Below are positions 5,874 to 13,450 of a stretch of 34,925 nt of DNA, one piece after another. The position numbers and the translations under genes are program-made. The notes under the pieces were generated by a model, which was given only the letters and a program-made list of their open reading frames with translations, had not been told where the DNA came from and made no database searches. Source of the stretch: a virus; the IMG/VR virus record IMGVR_UViG_3300042539_001222, positions 1 through 34,925 of that record; one strand, 5' to 3'. Numbering within the stretch: the first letter of the stretch is position 1; each line of letters begins with the position of its first letter.

Positions 5874-7321
5874 TCTTTTTCTGAATTTAAACTAGCAAGA
5901 ATATTTCTAATATCACCTACGGCTTTTACTCCTTTAACTTTAGGAGCTCCTAATTGCTGCATTGCGCTAGGTGATAATACACCATCTGAATCAGCCAATT
6001 CTGTAGCGGTACTAACAGAGCTAGTTCGTTTTAGGCTTTGCATTAAGTTACTTGTAGCTTGAGCTTTTTGTTGTGCAAAGCTATTATCATCTTCATCGCC
6101 GAGGTCAGTAATTCGTAGTGTCTCTACATTAAATTCTAAATCTACTTTTTGCCCTACACCTGAGCTAGAGCGTGTCTTCATAAATTGAATTTGATAACGC
6201 CCACGTTCTTTCATAGCTCGACTAGTAAAGATACCTATAACGTTATCTGCGGTTTGAATCTTGCTTAAGCCTCCCGAAATATGACTATGATCGAATTCAA
6301 TTTCTTCTACTGCTGATCTATTAAGCTGACTAGCTGTAACAGTAATGCATTGTGTTTCCATAGCCAAATTTCTAATCTCTTCACTTACATATTTGTCTTT
6401 AACAAACAGATCGCTAGGACTTACCTTCACACTTAAAGGCATCATCAAATCGAGGTAATCTATTAACAAAACGTCTGGTTTTCTGCCTTTTTTGACCTGA
6501 TATTCCTTCAAATAGGCTCGAATATCGTTACAATTTTTACCTGAAGGCATATACTTAATCTGTATGCTACCTGCACGTTTTTCCGCCATTTTTACTTTGA
6601 GTTCAACGTCATCAATTGATTTAAAAATCTCTCTAGTGCTAATGCCGGTCATCATTGAATCTAGTCGCATAGCTACCAAATTTTCGCTAAGTTCGAAAGT
6701 CAAGTAAATTACATTAAGACCTAGCATAGCCCAATTAACACCTAAGTTAGCAAGGAACAATGATTTGCCACCGCCTGATGCTGCTGCAAAAATGTTAAGT
6801 TCGCCTCTATTAAATCCGCCGTATAATTTCTTATCTACACTAGGCCAACCAGTAGAAGTTTGCCCGTTATTGCTTTTAATCTTTTCTAATCGAGCACGTG
6901 GGTCTTCAAAGTAATCTGTGCCCATATCTTTATTAAGGCTGATCTGTATAGCATCTTTAACCAGTTTTTCTACAGGGCCGTAGTCACCTTTTTCTAACAA
7001 ATCTGCTGATTGTAAGATTGCACGTTCGAGACCTTTATGTCGACTAAATTTTTCAAATTCATCCATTAGCCATTCATAATTTTCTCTAGGCAATGAAATT
7101 GAGTCAAGATCTGATCCGCAAGATGCATTGACAATTTTTACTTCGGGCATGACTTTATAATCATCAACATATTTGTTGATAAATTCTGCAACCGTTTGTA
7201 ATCTTCGATCAAAGTTTTCCGGATCAAAAATATTTTGGCAACGAATAAATGTTTCTGCATCCGAAAGAAACATTTCTAAATAAAGACGTTGTGTATCTAT
7301 GTTATAGTTAGGTTTATCCAT
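5870..7321 (-). CDS. 41: Replicative DNA helicase, T4 gp41-like (DnaB family)
   Basis: A 483-residue DnaB-type hexameric helicase, close to T4 gp41 in length. An N-terminal helical domain (about 1-130) is followed by the RecA-like core: Walker A ASGGGKS (181-187) in GGFNRGELNIFAAASGGGKS, the YLTFELS strand with the catalytic Glu (210), Walker B DVLLIDYLD (283-291) and TASQLNR (329-335). It unwinds DNA 5'-3' at the phage fork and recruits the primase. The primase gene is immediately upstream and overlaps by 8 nt, implying translational coupling. The last 60 residues are divergent and Ser/Ala-rich. Confidence 0.95.
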   Translation of the reverse strand: MDKPNYNIDTQRLYLEMFLSDAETFIRCQNIFDPENFDRRLQTVAEFINKYVDDYKVMPEVKIVNASCGSDLDSISLPRENYEWLMDEFEKFSRHKGLERAILQSADLLEKGDYGPVEKLVKDAIQISLNKDMGTDYFEDPRARLEKIKSNNGQTSTGWPSVDKKLYGGFNRGELNIFAAASGGGKSLFLANLGVNWAMLGLNVIYLTFELSENLVAMRLDSMMTGISTREIFKSIDDVELKVKMAEKRAGSIQIKYMPSGKNCNDIRAYLKEYQVKKGRKPDVLLIDYLDLMMPLSVKVSPSDLFVKDKYVSEEIRNLAMETQCITVTASQLNRSAVEEIEFDHSHISGGLSKIQTADNVIGIFTSRAMKERGRYQIQFMKTRSSSGVGQKVDLEFNVETLRITDLGDEDDNSFAQQKAQATSNLMQSLKRTSSVSTATELADSDGVLSPSAMQQLGAPKVKGVKAVGDIRNILASLNSEKD

Positions 7322-8318
7322 TGAGTGTTTCTAATTTTTTCTTAAGTAGTTGTATTTTTATCTCGTTTGTTTCTTTGTAGTGCAATATTGTGAATAATGT
7401 ATACAATCGTCCGTATCGTTTTACAGCATCGGCGACATCCTTAATATCATTTTCCCAAGGAGGTAAACTTACTGACCAGTTATTCGATAATGCTGCGTTA
7501 ATAAGTTTTGCACCAGGGCGATCACGATCAGGAACTACAATTACTTCTTTACCTAATGAGTTTATTCTAGCACATTGAGTTTCATTAGGTTCGTTGTGCA
7601 TTATAGCAACACCGTCAACTGCTATTGCATCAAACTGACCTTCTACAACAATAACGTATTTTCTATCATACGTTTGACGATCTATATTAAACACATATCC
7701 AGGTTGTGTGTCAGTAAGATATTTTGGTTTACCTTCACGTATTTTTCTACCAGTATAGCCAACAATTTTTCCTTCGTGATAAAACGGTATTAGCAGTCTA
7801 TCTTTATATCCAGGACTGTTACTCCAATGCCACGGATACCAATCTATATTCATTCCACGGACTTCGAGATATTTAAAAATTTCAATAAGCTCAATGCCTG
7901 TTTCTTCAGAAATGTTCATGCTAGCCCATTCTGTTAAACTAGCAGATAGTTCAGGTAGTTGTTTTTCTACCAGTTCAAAGCTTAGTGTTTTTTTAGTCTT
8001 TGGTTGATTATCCTTAGCTTGCAATGCTGTTAGGATTAGTTTATTGATTTCATCATCTGGCATTCCTAGCCATTTTAACAAGCTTTTAGTATTTTTAGTT
8101 AGCAAATGCCCAGGAGACCAACCTGCCTTAAAATTACAGTTAAAGCAGTGATATTGGAATCCACCATCTGGATGTAGGAGTATACCGCCTCGTTGGCGAT
8201 TATCTTTAGTTTCGCCTCTATTATGGCAGCAGGGAGCATTAAAACTAGTCCACCCACTTGGTGTTAGTTTTCTTTTAGAAGGTAGTAATGCTTGTAGTCC
8301 TACTTGGATATCACTCAT
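7314..8318 (-). CDS. 61: DNA primase, T4 gp61-like
   Basis: A 334-residue primase (T4 gp61 is about 340). The N-terminal zinc-binding region has C30/C31/H32 and HCFNC (C58, C61). The TOPRIM core is YVIVVEGQFDAIAV (catalytic Glu at 227) followed by VVPDRDRPG (261-269, the DxD pair). It makes the RNA primers for lagging-strand synthesis with the gp41 helicase encoded next. The ATG at 8318 has GTAGG directly before it and only 9 bp to the gene upstream, so it may be read through from that gene or from a weak AAAATA element 5 nt before the ATG. Confidence 0.93.
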   Translation of the reverse strand: MSDIQVGLQALLPSKRKLTPSGWTSFNAPCCHNRGETKDNRQRGGILLHPDGGFQYHCFNCNFKAGWSPGHLLTKNTKSLLKWLGMPDDEINKLILTALQAKDNQPKTKKTLSFELVEKQLPELSASLTEWASMNISEETGIELIEIFKYLEVRGMNIDWYPWHWSNSPGYKDRLLIPFYHEGKIVGYTGRKIREGKPKYLTDTQPGYVFNIDRQTYDRKYVIVVEGQFDAIAVDGVAIMHNEPNETQCARINSLGKEVIVVPDRDRPGAKLINAALSNNWSVSLPPWENDIKDVADAVKRYGRLYTLFTILHYKETNEIKIQLLKKKLETLNG

Positions 8319-8327
8319 CCTACTATT

Positions 8328-9161
8328 TTAACTTCTATAGAGCGCTTTGTCAAAGCTTCCGAAGTAAGCAGGATTATCATTATTTGATTCAGCCGGTGCA
8401 GTTGCTGGGATATGTTTTATTCGAATATAGCTAAACACTCCATTGAAATTTACATAATCGATTCCAGTTAATCCATTATAAGTTCTAGTTGCAACTACGC
8501 TATAATTTGAGTTTACACCGGGGCTATTATCCATAGTAGCCTCAACATAAACAGTACCTTTGTACCTAGTCATATAAAGTGCTACTGTGTGTAATGCTGT
8601 ATTTCCGTTAAATGCAGGGTTTGCATAAACATTTCCACTTTTGTGTTCGTATTTAAAAATAGCATCGTTGTATGTTGTAGTAAAATTCGATATACTTACG
8701 CTATCTTGTAAAACTGGATAAACATCTTGACTTAAATGTAATGTTCCTGCAACTCCGTAATATGTATTTGAATAAGTAGGCAAATATGTACCGTCTGTAT
8801 CTTGAAGTTTTATACTATATTGATAGCTAGTGCGATCTAAATCTAGTGTATCGCTTTCGTTTAGGGTCAATAGTGCGAGTCCTCTAGTAGCAGTTGATAT
8901 ATCTAATACTTCCAATTGTTTTTCAATTAGTAAGCGTTGATTAATAGTATCAAACATGCTAAAAACAAAAGTTTGTGTATTGTATATTTGTATTTTCTTT
9001 TGATCACTATTTTTGAATTGTATCCTGACTTTATTCTTAATTCCTTTTTGAATTTTTAAATCGCGCTGATACATAACTTGGTTCACTCCCCTTACTGTAG
9101 CGTCCAAATCTAATGTTACATCGAGTGTATTTGAGTATAAATAGACTGGTAAATTTTGCAT
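8328..9161 (-). CDS. Conserved T4-like marine phage structural protein
   Basis: A 277-residue, beta-rich protein beginning MQNLPVYLYSNTLDVTLDLD. It contains NQVMYQRDLKIQKGIKNKVRIQFKNSDQ, GLALLTLNESDTLDLD and TYSNTYYGVAGTLHLSQDVYP. This arrangement recurs in many T4-like cyanophages, where it is a virion-associated protein of unknown role; no T4 counterpart is known to me. The frame is open to 9212, but ATG 9161 is chosen because AATAAATA ends exactly 5 nt before it and the longer form would overlap the divergent gene. Confidence 0.65.
   Translation of the reverse strand: MQNLPVYLYSNTLDVTLDLDATVRGVNQVMYQRDLKIQKGIKNKVRIQFKNSDQKKIQIYNTQTFVFSMFDTINQRLLIEKQLEVLDISTATRGLALLTLNESDTLDLDRTSYQYSIKLQDTDGTYLPTYSNTYYGVAGTLHLSQDVYPVLQDSVSISNFTTTYNDAIFKYEHKSGNVYANPAFNGNTALHTVALYMTRYKGTVYVEATMDNSPGVNSNYSVVATRTYNGLTGIDYVNFNGVFSYIRIKHIPATAPAESNNDNPAYFGSFDKALYRS
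9136..9143 (+). promoter_or_regulatory. Perfect T4 late-promoter consensus (TATAAATA)
   Basis: TATAAATA on the plus strand lies inside the first codons of the opposing structural gene and 38 bp before the ATG at 9182. It is the likely promoter for that gene. Confidence 0.6.
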
Positions 9162-9166
9162 GTTAG

Positions 9167-9174
9167 TATTTATT
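9167..9174 (-). promoter_or_regulatory. Late-promoter-like element (AATAAATA), leaderless
   Basis: On the minus strand AATAAATA is followed by CTAAC and then ATG 9161, the 5-nt geometry that puts +1 at the start codon. It overlaps the 20-bp gap between the divergent genes. Confidence 0.6.
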
Positions 9175-9181
9175 GAATATA

Positions 9182-9559
9182 ATGAGAGATAAGTTTCAAA
9201 CAAATTATCCATTTTTAAGCTGTTTAAAATCCAATGAAAAGGAATATATAGGCATCGTTATTAATTTCGATGATTATATCGCCAGCATATATGATATATC
9301 GATGATTGTCGAGGAATCTGAGAGGAAGTTATTTTTAGAGTTAGGGGATGCATGGTGGTGGGAAAGCAATCGTAAAATACCGATTAATATTTTTTTAAAA
9401 AAAGAAATGATAGTTTTCAGACCGTTTATTAAAACTTTCAACAGCAAAGATGTTGAATTATTGTTTGGTCCTACAGTGAATCTCAGCGAAATAGCAGAGA
9501 AAAGAGTTAAACGTAAATCAATTCAGTTAGTTAGATCAGTTAAGAATATCCGTAACTGA
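9182..9559 (+). CDS. Conserved T4-like phage protein of unknown function
   Basis: A 125-residue protein with YPFLSCLKSNEKEYIGIVINFDD, an ELGDAWWWESNRKIPINIFLK core, and VKRKSIQLVRSVKN near the C-terminus. These blocks recur in T4-like cyanophage hypothetical proteins. The W-rich central motif and basic C-terminus are its only landmarks. I use ATG 9182; a TTG at 9173 is in frame. Transcription would come from the perfect TATAAATA at 9136, so it belongs with the late genes. The 3' end overlaps the convergent DnaE-like gene by 20 nt. Confidence 0.65.
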   Translation: MRDKFQTNYPFLSCLKSNEKEYIGIVINFDDYIASIYDISMIVEESERKLFLELGDAWWWESNRKIPINIFLKKEMIVFRPFIKTFNSKDVELLFGPTVNLSEIAEKRVKRKSIQLVRSVKNIRN

Positions 9560-10115
9560 TCTTTTCACATATTAAATTCATATGTACTATAACTAATGCC
9601 GCATAACTATGGGCATGGCTTTTCTTAAAAAAGTATTCATTACCGTCCGGTTTTTTCCATACTTCTTCAAATACCTTATCCCAACTTAACCCAAGTAAGT
9701 GTCTTTTTGCTGGTCTAATTATTGCCAATACTGCGGCTAATTGTTCGACATTTTTCGGTTTCATAGTTCGTAGTATATGACCATGCCCGTTAAGATGGAA
9801 CAATAGATCAGTAAATTCATCTTGTTCTAAAAGATCCCATAATGGTTCTGTATTCATAAGATAAATTAGATGTTCTTCATCTTTTACATCTTTATATACA
9901 TTTACATTTAGAAAATCAATTTTAAAATATCCTCTTTTTTCAGCTTCTTTGTAATCTATACTTGAAGTATTAGTTAGTGGATTAACTGGAATAGCGTGAC
10001 AATATACTCCGGTATTGTGTTTTTTAGATTGATTGTTTTCTATAATCGAAGCGGGAATATGCTGAATTTTATTCAGAATAATTGATCTATCAGCAAAATC
10101 TATATCAATGTCCAT
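9540..10115 (-). CDS. Miniature DnaE-like protein (DNA polymerase III alpha palm/thumb fragment)
   Basis: A 191-residue protein that starts exactly at the catalytic motif of bacterial replicative polymerases. MDIDIDF corresponds to PDFDVDF of DnaE (two catalytic Asp), HNTGVY to the HAGGV region, and YFKIDFLNVNV (D67) to KFDFLGLxTL with the third catalytic Asp. MKPKNVEQLAAVLAIIRPAKR matches LxPxxFEDxxALxALxRPGP, and FFKKSHAHSYAALV matches FNKSHSxAYALV. The PHP domain, the bulk of the fingers and the C-terminal domains are absent. Homologues occur in marine T4-like phages. T4-like phages carry their own family-B polymerase, so this is more likely an accessory or inactive relic than the replicase. 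It overlaps the kinase gene by 1 nt (TAATG). Confidence 0.75.
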   Translation of the reverse strand: MDIDIDFADRSIILNKIQHIPASIIENNQSKKHNTGVYCHAIPVNPLTNTSSIDYKEAEKRGYFKIDFLNVNVYKDVKDEEHLIYLMNTEPLWDLLEQDEFTDLLFHLNGHGHILRTMKPKNVEQLAAVLAIIRPAKRHLLGLSWDKVFEEVWKKPDGNEYFFKKSHAHSYAALVIVHMNLICEKISYGYS

Positions 10116-10894
10116 TAGATAATAATACTATCTATATCATCTGAAGTCAAACTATAGACTCCCCGGTGTTCTACGGATATACTTGCACATTGATTAGCAA
10201 ATCTAATAGCCTGTTCGATATCTTTTGATCTTAAAAATTCAAAAGTAAGTGCTGCTAAAAATGTATCACCGGCGCCGCAAACATCTATAACTTCTGCTGT
10301 TCTAGTTGGATAGATATTATCTTTATATTGAGCACCTTTACTACCTAGCGTTACTATTAGATCAGTACATTCGGAGATACGTTGTTTAAATTCTGTTTCG
10401 TTTATCTTAACAAAACATCCTTCAAATTTAGCAAGGTCTTGTTTTTTACTATCTATAAAAATTGGACCTTTAAATTGATGTCTTACTTCTTGGATATTAT
10501 CGTAAGTAATAAATCCTTTATTATAATCACTTATTACAACAGCATCGTATTGATTGTATGCCAATGATCTTAAGTAAGGATTAAATGGAGCACTTAGTTT
10601 ATCTTCGTCTACTCGAACTATATGTTGTTTACTTCTATCATCGATATATCTACGTTTAATGCTTTTCTTGCCGCCAGTCATAAAATCAACATCGCAATTA
10701 AAAGCTTCTAGATTTGATTTTACGTTTGCTGCCATTCCAAAACTTTGACTCCAACGAGTTATTTTAAGAACAGGAACTGGAGCTTCTGGGTTTAGTCTGT
10801 CACAAGTACCATAATAATATTCATCGATGCAGCTATCACCTATTAATAATACTTTGTATTTTGTTTGTTGTTGAGTATTTTCCGAGTCGATCAT
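10115..10894 (-). CDS. hldE (kinase part): D-glycero-beta-D-manno-heptose-7-phosphate kinase (HldE domain I)
   Basis: A 259-residue PfkB/ribokinase-fold kinase. VLLIGDSCIDEYYYG and RLNPEAPVPVL match the start of HldE (VxVVGDxxLDxYxYG, RISPEAPVPV). FGMAANV replaces GGAANV, ISDYNKG matches LSDYAKG, and DVCGAGDTF (GAGD at 207-210) carries the catalytic base and anion hole. It would phosphorylate heptose-7-phosphate at C1. It is about 50 residues shorter than the bacterial domain, mostly lacking the segment after the GGAANV helix. I chose ATG 10894; GTG 10924 is also in frame. Either way the start overlaps the nucleotidyltransferase gene by 59-89 nt in another frame. Other sugar kinases are possible, but the flanking HldE-C and HldD make this reading strong. 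Confidence 0.85.
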   Translation of the reverse strand: MIDSENTQQQTKYKVLLIGDSCIDEYYYGTCDRLNPEAPVPVLKITRWSQSFGMAANVKSNLEAFNCDVDFMTGGKKSIKRRYIDDRSKQHIVRVDEDKLSAPFNPYLRSLAYNQYDAVVISDYNKGFITYDNIQEVRHQFKGPIFIDSKKQDLAKFEGCFVKINETEFKQRISECTDLIVTLGSKGAQYKDNIYPTRTAEVIDVCGAGDTFLAALTFEFLRSKDIEQAIRFANQCASISVEHRGVYSLTSDDIDSIII

Positions 10895-11237
10895 AAAATT
10901 TAATTTCTTTGCAATATTCGGCACCTATGATAGGTTTTCCTTCATAGTCACTACCTTTAATCATTAAATCTGGTTCGTAGTTTTTAATATAATCAATTAA
11001 TTCTTGATCAGTATCAAATATATCAACTTTGTCAACGGCCCTTAATGCAGCTAGCAAACTAGAACGTTCGTATTCGTTATTAACTGGTCTATCTGACCCT
11101 TTTAATTTTTTAATTCTATTATCGCTGTCAATTAAAACATATACAAAAGAATTTGGAAAAGATTTAGCATATTCTAAAAGTCTTAGATGTCCTACATGTA
11201 CAATATCAAATGTTCCATTGACAACAATTTTTATCAT
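10836..11237 (-). CDS. hldE (nucleotidyltransferase part): Heptose-1-phosphate adenylyltransferase (HldE domain II)
   Basis: A 133-residue nucleotidyltransferase with GTFDIVHVGH (HVGH at 14-17, the HxGH active site), LKGSDRPVN, LMIKGSDYEG (94-100) and the C-terminal YSTTNKIQSI. KG(G/S)DY and STTxI are characteristic of the C-terminal domain of HldE, which transfers AMP to heptose-1-phosphate to make ADP-D-glycero-beta-D-manno-heptose. In most bacteria this is fused behind the kinase; here it is a separate gene placed before the kinase. It overlaps HldD by 4 nt (ATGA) upstream and the kinase by about 59 nt downstream. Confidence 0.9.
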   Translation of the reverse strand: MIKIVVNGTFDIVHVGHLRLLEYAKSFPNSFVYVLIDSDNRIKKLKGSDRPVNNEYERSSLLAALRAVDKVDIFDTDQELIDYIKNYEPDLMIKGSDYEGKPIIGAEYCKEIKFYDRLGKYSTTNKIQSIINR

Positions 11238-12025
11238 AAATCAAAATGTTTACGTAATTTATCAATATTTGCTTTAGTATATGTTTGATATTGAGTTTTC
11301 ATGCTTTCTGGCATCGGAATATATTCAATAGTAGCGTTATATTTTTGAGAAATTTCTTCTCCAACTTCTTGAAAAGATTTTGCTTTTCCTGTGCCAACGT
11401 TCCATATATTAGATTCATTAATATTAAAGAATTTCTTATGTACATCAACAACTGTTTGTACTGGTACAAAATCTCGATAATATTGATCAGAATTTTGGAA
11501 TAGTTTTATTGTTCCTGTATTCTTTGCCTGTTGTTCAAATTTATGATAAGGACTTGCTTGGTCACCTTTATGGTCTTCATGGGGACCGTAGACATTAAAA
11601 TATCTAAAGCCTTGAACAATAATTTCGTTAAATTCACGTAATTTTTTTTGACGATTAACATATCGATCAAACAAATATTTTGACCATGCATATGGACTAC
11701 GTGGATCAACTGGGCCTTCTTCATCGAATGTTTTTAACTGTCCGTAGACACTAGCAGAACTGCTATATTGCAAGTTGACTTTCCAGGTTAAGCATTCATT
11801 TAATATCCAAACGCTGAAGTCATAATTTTGCTTCATTATCTTTTCTATATCAGTTTCTGTTGTAGAACTAATTGCACCGAGGTGTATAACCCAGTCTAAG
11901 TTTTGTATTTTTTGTATTTTTGGTAAAGGTTCTCCCCATTCGAAGAAGGTCAGTGAATGGTCAGATAAGGCAGGAATTAAATTTTTTCCAATAAATCCTT
12001 TATATCCTGTAACTAAAATTTTCAT
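11234..12025 (-). CDS. hldD: ADP-L-glycero-D-manno-heptose 6-epimerase (HldD)
   Basis: A 263-residue extended short-chain dehydrogenase. The Rossmann motif GYKGFIG (7-13) is followed by VIHLGAISSTTETD, the YSSSASVYG strand and SPYAWSKYLFD with the catalytic Tyr112/Lys116. GFRYFNVYGPHEDHKGDQAS, RDFVPVQTVVDV and NVGTGKAKSFQEV follow, all diagnostic of HldD. It interconverts the C6 epimers of ADP-heptose, giving the L,D form used in LPS inner core. It is shorter than the E. coli enzyme (about 310) through trimmed loops. It overlaps the genes on both sides by 4 nt, so it is translationally coupled to both. Confidence 0.92.
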   Translation of the reverse strand: MKILVTGYKGFIGKNLIPALSDHSLTFFEWGEPLPKIQKIQNLDWVIHLGAISSTTETDIEKIMKQNYDFSVWILNECLTWKVNLQYSSSASVYGQLKTFDEEGPVDPRSPYAWSKYLFDRYVNRQKKLREFNEIIVQGFRYFNVYGPHEDHKGDQASPYHKFEQQAKNTGTIKLFQNSDQYYRDFVPVQTVVDVHKKFFNINESNIWNVGTGKAKSFQEVGEEISQKYNATIEYIPMPESMKTQYQTYTKANIDKLRKHFDL

Positions 12026-12378
12026 TTTTGACTATCACCTTTTGCTACACGATAATTATCTTCAACACTATCAGGTGTACTAACTTCAATTAAAGTACCT
12101 TCTTCGATACAAATAACCTGATGGGGAAGTAATGGTGGATTGTACCATGTCATACCTTCAGTGAGTGTATGTTCATGCACATCAGCATTTTTAGTATCAA
12201 TAACCTTTACAATAAATTTACCACTTAGTACGTACCATGTTTCATCTTTTTCTGAATGAAAATGCATACTAAATTTTGCATCTTTATTAAATTTTAATAG
12301 TTTACCGCAATATTTGTCAGTGGTTGCAAATATAAATTCATGCCCCCAACCTTTTTCTACAAATCCTTCTAATCTCAT
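12022..12378 (-). CDS. Cupin-domain protein (sugar-phosphate isomerase/mutase-like)
   Basis: A 118-residue single cupin. KGWGHEFIF and YCGKLL are followed by the metal site SMHFHSEKDETWYVLSGKF (HxH...E, motif 1) and GMTWYNPPLLPHQVICIEEG (motif 2 with His), ending LIEVSTPDSVEDNYR. It resembles the C-terminal cupin of mannose-6-phosphate isomerase-type enzymes and small cupins found in nucleotide-sugar clusters. It is first in the four-gene sugar cassette and overlaps hldD by 4 nt. A role in making or isomerising the heptose precursor is possible but unproven. The window contains no GmhA or GmhB. Confidence 0.75.
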   Translation of the reverse strand: MRLEGFVEKGWGHEFIFATTDKYCGKLLKFNKDAKFSMHFHSEKDETWYVLSGKFIVKVIDTKNADVHEHTLTEGMTWYNPPLLPHQVICIEEGTLIEVSTPDSVEDNYRVAKGDSQK

Positions 12379-12758
12379 AGTTCCCCACTTTTTGCCATGT
12401 TAAGCATTAAACTGTATTGTTCATATGCTTTTTTTACTGCTGGATACTTATCTCTTAAGTATCGTTCTTCTTCTTTTTGTTTCATAATAGAATCGAATAT
12501 ATTATAGTGGCCGCGTTCTTGCATGTGGTTATAAACTTCAGCTTCAAATCTTGCGAGACGTTCTAATTCACTTTCGGCGATCTCAATAGTATATAGTTTT
12601 TCTGTTTCGAACCTAGTAATCTCTTTTTGAATAAATTTATTATAATCTTCAGGACATTGAAATAACGCTGTATTAAATCTAGTATGTCTATGTGCTCTTT
12701 TAGAATCGTCAATAACTCTAATCGAGTGGTCTCTTAGAAAAGGGTTTATATTAATCAT
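12375..12758 (-). CDS. Conserved T4-like phage protein, unknown function
   Basis: A 127-residue charged, mostly helical protein (FIQKEITRFETEKLYTIEIAESELERLARFEAEVYNHM). No catalytic motif is recognised. It sits between the zinc-finger protein gene and the cupin gene with 4-nt overlaps on both sides, so it links the recombination genes and the sugar cassette on one mRNA. Similar small helical proteins occur at the equivalent place in marine T4-like phages. Confidence 0.6.
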   Translation of the reverse strand: MININPFLRDHSIRVIDDSKRAHRHTRFNTALFQCPEDYNKFIQKEITRFETEKLYTIEIAESELERLARFEAEVYNHMQERGHYNIFDSIMKQKEEERYLRDKYPAVKKAYEQYSLMLNMAKSGEL

Positions 12759-13450
12759 TCTATTCCAACTTCTTTACAAATTTCTTTTACTAATGCAACA
12801 TCTACAGGAGTTTCTTTAAATTTTTTCAACCAATATTTAACGTCAAACACAGGAGCAATCATTCCTACTTGTTCATCGTTCATTTTTTGAACCATAGTTT
12901 TTCCTGCCGAGCTATTTAATATAACCCAACAACTGATTCTACCATTTAAGATATCATGCACTGCTTTGTTAAGACTAACGTAATTAAAGTAATGTTCAAA
13001 TTGAGCATTATGTTCGTCGGCCCATTCCATCATTGTTTGTATAGATCTTTGTACAGCAGATTCAACTGGTTCAGTTTTTAAGATTTCATAGAGATACTTT
13101 TCGTAAAGTTTATCTTTACACCAATTATCTAACTTTTCTCCACTTTTAATAACGTAGTCGATAAACTTATCTGGATATAGTGGGTTAACATTATTAACAA
13201 AACTGCCGAATTTTACAAATGCGTTATAATAACTGCTGTCGGCAAATTCTTCATAGGTCTTTGGCTTCTTGGCATTTTGTGTTAATTGCCAGAATCTATT
13301 GTAAGCCATAAATCCTGCCTGTACACGTTTTTCATCTTTCTGTAAGGCGCGACGTTTGCGCTCACACATGTGAGCCACAAGCGTTTTTTCTTGCATGAAT
13401 TTTTTATTGCAATGTACGCAGGTGTATGGTTGTTCGACTAGTGCTATCAT
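12755..13450 (-). CDS. Conserved T4-like phage protein with N-terminal C2H2-like zinc finger
   Basis: A 231-residue protein. YTCVHCNKKFMQEKTLVAHMCERKRRALQKDEKR has CxxC followed by H/C ligands, a single zinc finger with a basic tail. Then come MAYNRFWQLT, SSYYNAFVKFGSFVNNVNPLYPDKFIDYV and a C-terminal ISCWVILNSSAGKTMVQKM block. The same blocks occur in T4-like cyanophages. Nucleic-acid binding is likely from the finger, but the role is not known. It overlaps both neighbours by 4 nt in the replication/recombination operon. Confidence 0.7.
   Translation of the reverse strand: MIALVEQPYTCVHCNKKFMQEKTLVAHMCERKRRALQKDEKRVQAGFMAYNRFWQLTQNAKKPKTYEEFADSSYYNAFVKFGSFVNNVNPLYPDKFIDYVIKSGEKLDNWCKDKLYEKYLYEILKTEPVESAVQRSIQTMMEWADEHNAQFEHYFNYVSLNKAVHDILNGRISCWVILNSSAGKTMVQKMNDEQVGMIAPVFDVKYWLKKFKETPVDVALVKEICKEVGIE

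Noticed and set aside
8328-9212. Longer form of the 277-aa structural protein starting at 9212
   Set aside because: The extension would overlap the divergent gene and lie upstream of the predicted late transcript start; MQNLPVY at 9161 fits the usual start of the family.
11506-11724. 72-aa minus-strand frame inside hldD (MKKAQLIHVV...)
   Set aside because: Overlaps hldD on the same strand in another frame; hldD motifs are continuous across it.
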